Below are positions 14,564 to 18,537 of a stretch of DNA of 18,537 bases, one piece after another. The notes beneath the pieces were generated by a model. The model ran no database searches. It had not been told where the DNA came from and saw nothing but the letters and a program-made list of their open reading frames with translations. The DNA lies in the NCBI GenBank assembly GCA_910587945.1, contig CAJUNI010000045.1, positions 1 through 18,537 of the forward strand, in the 5' to 3' direction. Source of the stretch: an uncultured Parvibacter sp. GTDB taxonomy: Bacteria > Actinomycetota > Coriobacteriia > Coriobacteriales > Eggerthellaceae. Each line of letters begins with the position of its first letter. Position 1 is the stretch's first letter. The translations under genes were made by a program, and so were the position numbers.

Positions 14564-15181
14564 TTACTTCACCTCCGATTTGTTAGCCACATGACAGTCT
14601 CGTGAACCGGAAGGTTGAGCAACGTGGCAGGCTTTGATGTACAGATTCGGGTTCGTAAGAGAAGGCTCGGGAAGCGGCGCGATAGCAGCTTGAGTGCCCT
14701 TCTTCGCAATCTCATCGACGGGAGCAAGCTCCAGTGCACGCATCGAGCAGGCTTCAACGCAAATGGGATCCTTGCCCTCAGCAACACGCTCGGCGCAACC
14801 GTTGCACTTGGTTGAATGTCCCGCTTCGCGATCGACCTTGGGGTTGTCGTAGGGGCAGGCCATGGCGCAGTAACCGCACCCAATGCAGCGTTCCTTGTCT
14901 ACATCTACCAGGCCGTTTTCGCCTTTGCTCATAGCGCCCGTGGGGCACACATGGGTGCACGCCGGGTTGTCGCAATGCTGGCAGGCGAAGGAGGTGTAGT
15001 AAGTGTAAGAATTGGTCGTCCAGGTGCCATCAGTGTTCTGGGACCAGTCGCCGCCTTCGAGTTCATAGACATGGCGATAGGTTTGGCCGGACTTGAGGTG
15101 ATGGTAATCGCGACACGCTGCTTCGCAGGTTTTGCAGCCGGTGCAGCGGGTGGCGTCGAAGTAAAAACCGTATTGAGTCAT
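14564..15181 (-). CDS. dmsB: DmsB-type iron-sulfur electron transfer subunit
   Basis: Ferredoxin-like subunit that carries electrons from the membrane anchor to the molybdenum subunit. The 205 residues match DmsB length. Sixteen cysteines in four groups would hold four [4Fe-4S] clusters: C13, C16, C19, C23; C67, C70, C75, C79; C99, C102, C105, C109; C126, C129, C141, C145. It has no signal peptide, as expected for a subunit co-exported with its Tat-targeted partner. Two extra cysteines near the end lie in a repeated CHVA (185-188 and 196-199). The gene starts 3 bases after dmsA and abuts dmsC1, so the operon is tightly coupled. Confidence 0.95.
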   Translation of the reverse strand: MTQYGFYFDATRCTGCKTCEAACRDYHHLKSGQTYRHVYELEGGDWSQNTDGTWTTNSYTYYTSFACQHCDNPACTHVCPTGAMSKGENGLVDVDKERCIGCGYCAMACPYDNPKVDREAGHSTKCNGCAERVAEGKDPICVEACSMRALELAPVDEIAKKGTQAAIAPLPEPSLTNPNLYIKACHVAQPSGSRDCHVANKSEVK

Positions 15182-15184
15182 GGT

Positions 15185-17605
15185 TTAGCCCTCCACCTTC
15201 TCGACTTGGCCCGTGCAGCTGTGTTGGCCGGTGCCTTTGGAAATTACATTGGGATGGCGGCTGCACAGCGTATTGACGCATCCACCGTGGTCGATGCGGT
15301 CGCCCTGCATGTCGGCCTTGTGCCACACGCCTTGGGGAACGGTGACAACCCCAGGCATGATGCGGGTGGTAACCTTCGCGGGCATACGAATCTCGCCCTG
15401 ATCGGTGAAGATGCGCATCATGTCGTTGTGGGCAATACCGCGCTCTTCGGCGTCGATGGGGTTGATCCAGGCCTGGAACTTCGCCACTTCTTGCACGGCC
15501 TCGTTGTTGGCGTAACTGGAGTGGGTGGTTGCCTTGGTGTGGAATGCCGTAATGATGAGCGGCTTTTCGCTGGTCAAAGACTCCGGGCCATCGTAGCCAG
15601 GGAAGTAGGCCGGAATGGGGTAGATAACGTCGCCCTCGGGCAGCTCCCAGGTTTCGGCAAACTCGGCCAGCTCGGGTGCGTAGAACTGAATCTTGCCGGT
15701 GGCGGTCTTCAGGGGGTTGGCCTCCGGATCAAGGATGAAGTCCTCGGTCTTGTCTTTGACTTCCATGTCCTCTTTGTAGATGCCCTGTTCAAGCATTTGC
15801 TCAAAGGTGGGAACCTGAGGCTTCTTCTCGCGTACCTTGTCCAGTAGCTTGCGGCACCAATCCTCGCGGGTCATGCCACCTTCTGAGTACTCGTCATAGA
15901 CGCCCAGGCGTTTGGCCAATTCGCCACAGACTTCATAGACCTCACGACGCTCATATTTGGGCTCATAGAGAGGCTGGCCCAGCCAAAGGCCCAGAGAGTC
16001 GTTTGCTTCGCCGGCCGCTGACAACGTCCAGGTTTCCTGGGGAGTTAAGTCAGGCAGTACGATGTCGGCCCAATTGCAAGAATCAGTCCAATTCACGTCA
16101 TATTGCAGGATGAACTCGCAGAGGCTCTCATCGCGCAGGATATCGGTGGTGTAGTTGATGTCGCCATTCTGGTTGGCCATCATGTTGTTGCCGTAGTTGA
16201 TCAGCATCTTGATGCCGGTATCCAGCTTGTCCTTGCCGCGAATGCCAGCGTTTTCGGCAGTGAGCTCGGGGCCATGAGCAATAACTTCTGGCCACAGATA
16301 CTGGGGGAACTTGGTGGTCACGGGGTTATCGCCGGCGGGAAGGGACGACAAGCCAATGCTGCCATTGCCCTCACGGCCGCCGGAATTCGTGCCCGGCTTG
16401 CCTACCTGGCCTACCAGCTGCGGCAGGGCCATGATGGCGCGGGCAGCGTAGTCGCCATTGGTGTGGCGCTGCGGGCCCCAACCTTGGGCGATAAAGCAGG
16501 GATCTGCCTCGGCAATTTCGTGAGCCAACTGGATAATACGCTCTTCGGGAACCCGCGTTATCTGAGCGGCCCAAGCCGGCGTCTTCTCCACCTTGTCGTA
16601 GCCCTCGCCGAGGATGTAGGCCTTGTAGGAGCTATTGGCCGGAGCGCCCTCGGGCAGGGTCTCTTCGTCATAGCCCACGCAATAGGTGTGCAGGAAGTCG
16701 GTATCTACCAGGTCTTTGGTAATGAGCTCATGGGCAATACCAGCCACCAGAGCAGCGTCGGTGCCCGGAAGGATGGGGATCCACTCCACATCTTGGTTGG
16801 TGGCCAACTCGCTTCGACGGTAGTCAATGGTGATGATGCGCACATTCTTCTGCTCACGGGCAACATTCAGGTCATAGCCAGCGCCGTCGCCACCCATGCG
16901 GGTGTCATTGGGGGCGTTGCCAAAGAGCACTACCAAAGAGTTGGGCTTCAAGGTCTTGTAAGAGCGGGCGCCCCAGCTTCCACCATAGGTGTAGGGGTAG
17001 GCACCAAAGCTGATGGCGGCACTGGAGTAGCTGCCATAGCGAGTGATTTCGCCGCCCAGCAAGTTGAACAGGCGGAAGAACGGGTTGTTCATCATGATGT
17101 TCTGCTCAACGCCGGAGCACTCTTGGATGAAGATAGCCTCGTTGCCGTAGGTCTCGCGAATACGCGTGAACTCGGATGCAATGGTGTCGAGTGCTTCATC
17201 CCAGCTAATCTGCTCGTATTTGCCCTCGCCGCGCTTCGTACCCTCTACGCGCTTCATGGGATAGTTCAGACGATCGGGTCCTTCCAGCCAGGTCTTGAGA
17301 GACCGGCCGCGCAGGCAAGCACGAGCCTGGTAGCCACCGAAGCTCGAGTCGCCGGTGTTGTCGGACTCGATATAGTCAATCTCGTCACCTTTCATGTGGA
17401 CTTGCAACACGCAGGCGCCGCCACAGTTAACGTGGCAGTGGGTCCACACTACTCGCTCGTCGTTGGCACCCTCGGCCAACGCAACCTCTTTGGTTCCTAG
17501 GGTGGCAGCACCAACGCCTAGGGCACCCACAGCTCCCAAAGCCCCAACGGCTCCGGTGGCTTTTACGAAGGTTCGACGATCCATGGTGCTGAATTCGTCA
17601 GACAT
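15185..17605 (-). CDS. dmsA: DmsA-type molybdopterin oxidoreductase catalytic subunit
   Basis: Catalytic subunit of a DMSO-reductase-family enzyme with a bis-MGD molybdenum cofactor; it would reduce a terminal acceptor outside the membrane in anaerobic respiration. ATG 17605 follows GGAGGAGG by 5 bases; an ATG five codons earlier is part of that ribosome binding site. The 806 residues begin with a Tat signal (DRRTFVK at 9-15, then a Gly/Ala-rich hydrophobic stretch to about 45). The [4Fe-4S] motif is C57, C61, C65 and C97 (CHVNCGGAC ... ACLRGRS). GSYSSAAIS (191-199) has the Ser expected to bind Mo, as in E. coli DmsA, and long stretches such as GKYEQISWDEALD and AQGWGPQRHTNGDYAARAI follow DmsA. 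DMSO or TMAO reduction is the family default; Coriobacteriia have many paralogues with other substrates, so the substrate is open. Confidence 0.93.
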   Translation of the reverse strand: MSDEFSTMDRRTFVKATGAVGALGAVGALGVGAATLGTKEVALAEGANDERVVWTHCHVNCGGACVLQVHMKGDEIDYIESDNTGDSSFGGYQARACLRGRSLKTWLEGPDRLNYPMKRVEGTKRGEGKYEQISWDEALDTIASEFTRIRETYGNEAIFIQECSGVEQNIMMNNPFFRLFNLLGGEITRYGSYSSAAISFGAYPYTYGGSWGARSYKTLKPNSLVVLFGNAPNDTRMGGDGAGYDLNVAREQKNVRIITIDYRRSELATNQDVEWIPILPGTDAALVAGIAHELITKDLVDTDFLHTYCVGYDEETLPEGAPANSSYKAYILGEGYDKVEKTPAWAAQITRVPEERIIQLAHEIAEADPCFIAQGWGPQRHTNGDYAARAIMALPQLVGQVGKPGTNSGGREGNGSIGLSSLPAGDNPVTTKFPQYLWPEVIAHGPELTAENAGIRGKDKLDTGIKMLINYGNNMMANQNGDINYTTDILRDESLCEFILQYDVNWTDSCNWADIVLPDLTPQETWTLSAAGEANDSLGLWLGQPLYEPKYERREVYEVCGELAKRLGVYDEYSEGGMTREDWCRKLLDKVREKKPQVPTFEQMLEQGIYKEDMEVKDKTEDFILDPEANPLKTATGKIQFYAPELAEFAETWELPEGDVIYPIPAYFPGYDGPESLTSEKPLIITAFHTKATTHSSYANNEAVQEVAKFQAWINPIDAEERGIAHNDMMRIFTDQGEIRMPAKVTTRIMPGVVTVPQGVWHKADMQGDRIDHGGCVNTLCSRHPNVISKGTGQHSCTGQVEKVEG

Positions 17606-17634
17606 GCAAACCTCCTCCATAACGTTTCTGGCCG

Positions 17635-17675
17635 ATTTTACCCGGCCCCCTCGCTCTGACCAATGGTTAGGTCAG
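17635..17675 (-). promoter_or_regulatory. Predicted dms operon promoter with an inverted repeat over its -35 box
   Basis: On the minus strand TTGGTC (17658-17663) and TAAAAT (17635-17640) are 17 bases apart, with about 30 bases from the -10 to the dmsA start. An inverted repeat CTGACC / GGTCAG (17656-17661 and 17670-17675, 8-base spacer) overlaps the -35. This position suits an activator touching polymerase or a repressor covering the box. A weak stem GGCCG / CGGCC also flanks the -10. Prediction from sequence only. Confidence 0.5.
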
Positions 17676-17749
17676 TTGTTTTCGCTTCTCCCTAAAAGGG
17701 TTCAGCGGTGATTTGGATGGGCGGTGCGCGCCGCCGCCGTATCATGGCT

Positions 17750-17804
17750 CAGATTCTAGGAGGTTTTCGGGTCGGAGTTTGTCACCAGATTCTGGTGGTT
17801 TTCG
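17750..17804. repeat. Imperfect direct repeat with palindromic core in the dms-regulator intergenic region
   Basis: CAGATTCTAGGAGGTTTTCG (17750-17769) and CAGATTCTGGTGGTTTTCG (17786-17804) are imperfect copies offset by 36 bases. The second lies partly within a perfect 15-base palindrome CACCAGATTCTGGTG (17783-17797), and both contain AGATTCT, a 7-base odd palindrome. A further short palindrome GCCTATTAGGC lies at 17837-17847. Their place between divergent genes suggests operator sites for the adjacent regulator. Confidence 0.6.
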
Positions 17805-17919
17805 CGTTTTGCCTGTTCAGAGCCGGGTGGTGACAAGCCTATTAGGCCCTTGCAGCCTCATAATGGATGGTGATGCTGATAGAATAGAAGCCAGTTTGGT
17901 GAGGGGAAAGGGAAGGGTA

Positions 17920-18537
17920 GTGCAACAAGAAATTGCCGCACTAAAGCCAGACGTACCAAGCTTTGGGTATGCAGCGGTATTGTCTATGAACGCTACTTCA
18001 ATATGGGGTGGCATTTATCCCTATCTGGATCCATCCTGCCAAACGGAATTGGTCACCATTGGGTTCTACATTGTGCAGATCTTAGCCTTCGCGCTTACCT
18101 TTGCCTGTTGGATGGGATTGGCTTGGATGCGTCCTGCGGTGGCTTGTCGCAATAGCGTGGTGCCTTGTGCGGCGCCATTGGCTGCGGGGCCACTCATGTT
18201 GGTGGCGGCCATGTATATTCCCGCTCTTTCGCTGTTCTTGATCTTTGCAGGCTCTGCCCTTATTGGTTTTGCGTTGGCTGGATTCATGGTGCGCTGGCAG
18301 CGGGTGTTTGCTGCTATGGATGCATCGCGGGGCAACCTAACACTGGTGAAGGGAACCCTTGGGTCGGCTCTGCTGTACTTAGCTCTTTGCATGGTGCCCC
18401 AAGCGCTTACGGCTTATCTCTTGCCGCTGGTGTTGGTGCCATTGGCTGCTCTCTGTTTGTGGTTGGCGGGTCGCTCCATCGCCCTTGACCAGCCGATGTT
18501 CCAAGACGTTCCCCGGGACCACGATCTGGTCTATCGC
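17920..18537 (+). CDS. Membrane sensor domain, probably of a LuxR-type regulator (3' end outside window)
   Basis: An open frame of 206 codons running off the right edge. It starts at GTG 17920 with AAAGGGA 6 bases upstream; an in-frame ATG at 17863 lacks a ribosome binding site. The product is rich in hydrophobic spans: about five or six helices such as LVTIGFYIVQILAFALTFAC, VVPCAAPLAAGPLMLVAAMY, ALSLFLIFAGSALIGFALAG, GTLGSALLYLALCMVPQAL and AYLLPLVLVPLAALCLWLAG. Coriobacteriia often place multi-span membrane proteins with a C-terminal LuxR helix-turn-helix beside respiratory oxidoreductase operons, and this gene is divergent from dmsABC. The DNA-binding part would lie beyond the window, so the LuxR call is inference; a plain membrane protein is possible. 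Confidence 0.65.
   Translation, partial: MQQEIAALKPDVPSFGYAAVLSMNATSIWGGIYPYLDPSCQTELVTIGFYIVQILAFALTFACWMGLAWMRPAVACRNSVVPCAAPLAAGPLMLVAAMYIPALSLFLIFAGSALIGFALAGFMVRWQRVFAAMDASRGNLTLVKGTLGSALLYLALCMVPQALTAYLLPLVLVPLAALCLWLAGRSIALDQPMFQDVPRDHDLVYR

Noticed and set aside
14816..15847. Plus-strand frame spanning opposite dmsB and dmsA.
   Set aside because: Antisense to two well-supported genes, with no start signal or recognisable domain.
16103..17500. Long plus-strand reading frame opposite dmsA.
   Set aside because: It is antisense to a gene with clear Tat, iron-sulfur and molybdopterin motifs, and its Ala/Val/Gly-rich product is what a GC-rich antisense frame gives.

Overview
The window looks like chromosome from an anaerobic gut actinobacterium of the Coriobacteriia, most likely Eggerthellaceae. 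I infer this from the gene content: a dedicated DMSO-reductase-type operon with two membrane anchors, a divergent multi-membrane-span sensor of the LuxR type, a PucR-type regulator, and moderately high GC in the right two thirds. No rRNA, tRNA or marker protein fixes the species.

Left block (1-5821, all minus strand): one five-gene operon, visibly more AT-rich than the rest. It reads RelB/DinJ-type antitoxin, YafQ-type toxin, then hsdR, hsdM and hsdS of a type I restriction-modification system. The genes abut or overlap throughout, and the toxin stop codon lies within the hsdR ribosome binding site. The single convincing promoter (TTGCCT, 17 bases, TATAAT) lies before the antitoxin and is bracketed by a perfect 10-base inverted repeat, the probable antitoxin operator. 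The toxin-antitoxin pair and the restriction system are therefore probably expressed and inherited as one unit. The hsdS is only 188 codons, half the usual length, and carries one target recognition domain.

Middle (5822-7199): about 420 bases without a convincing gene, a strong terminator, and a minus-strand gene for a small zinc-ribbon protein with two membrane spans.

Central block (7200-12680, plus strand): a tight four-gene operon encoding a cysteine-rich protein of the fucose/arabinose isomerase superfamily, an unrecognised 137-residue protein, a SufE-type sulfur acceptor and a SufS-type cysteine desulfurase. None of the iron-sulfur scaffold genes (sufB, sufC, sufD, sufU) is present. The genes are joined by two TAATG stop-start overlaps. 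This combination is the best candidate here for an undescribed system, plausibly one that moves sulfur to an unknown substrate. A structured leader and a PucR-type regulator follow.

Right block (12730-18537): a minus-strand operon dmsA-dmsB-dmsC1-dmsC2 encodes a Tat-exported molybdopterin reductase, a four-cluster ferredoxin subunit and two different DmsC-type quinol-oxidising anchors. It would couple quinol oxidation to reduction of an unknown terminal acceptor, DMSO-like by family. It converges on the PucR gene at a shared hairpin. Divergent from it, and running off the window, is a GTG-started membrane protein that I infer to be the sensor half of a LuxR-type regulator. The intergenic region holds palindromes and direct repeats typical of operators.
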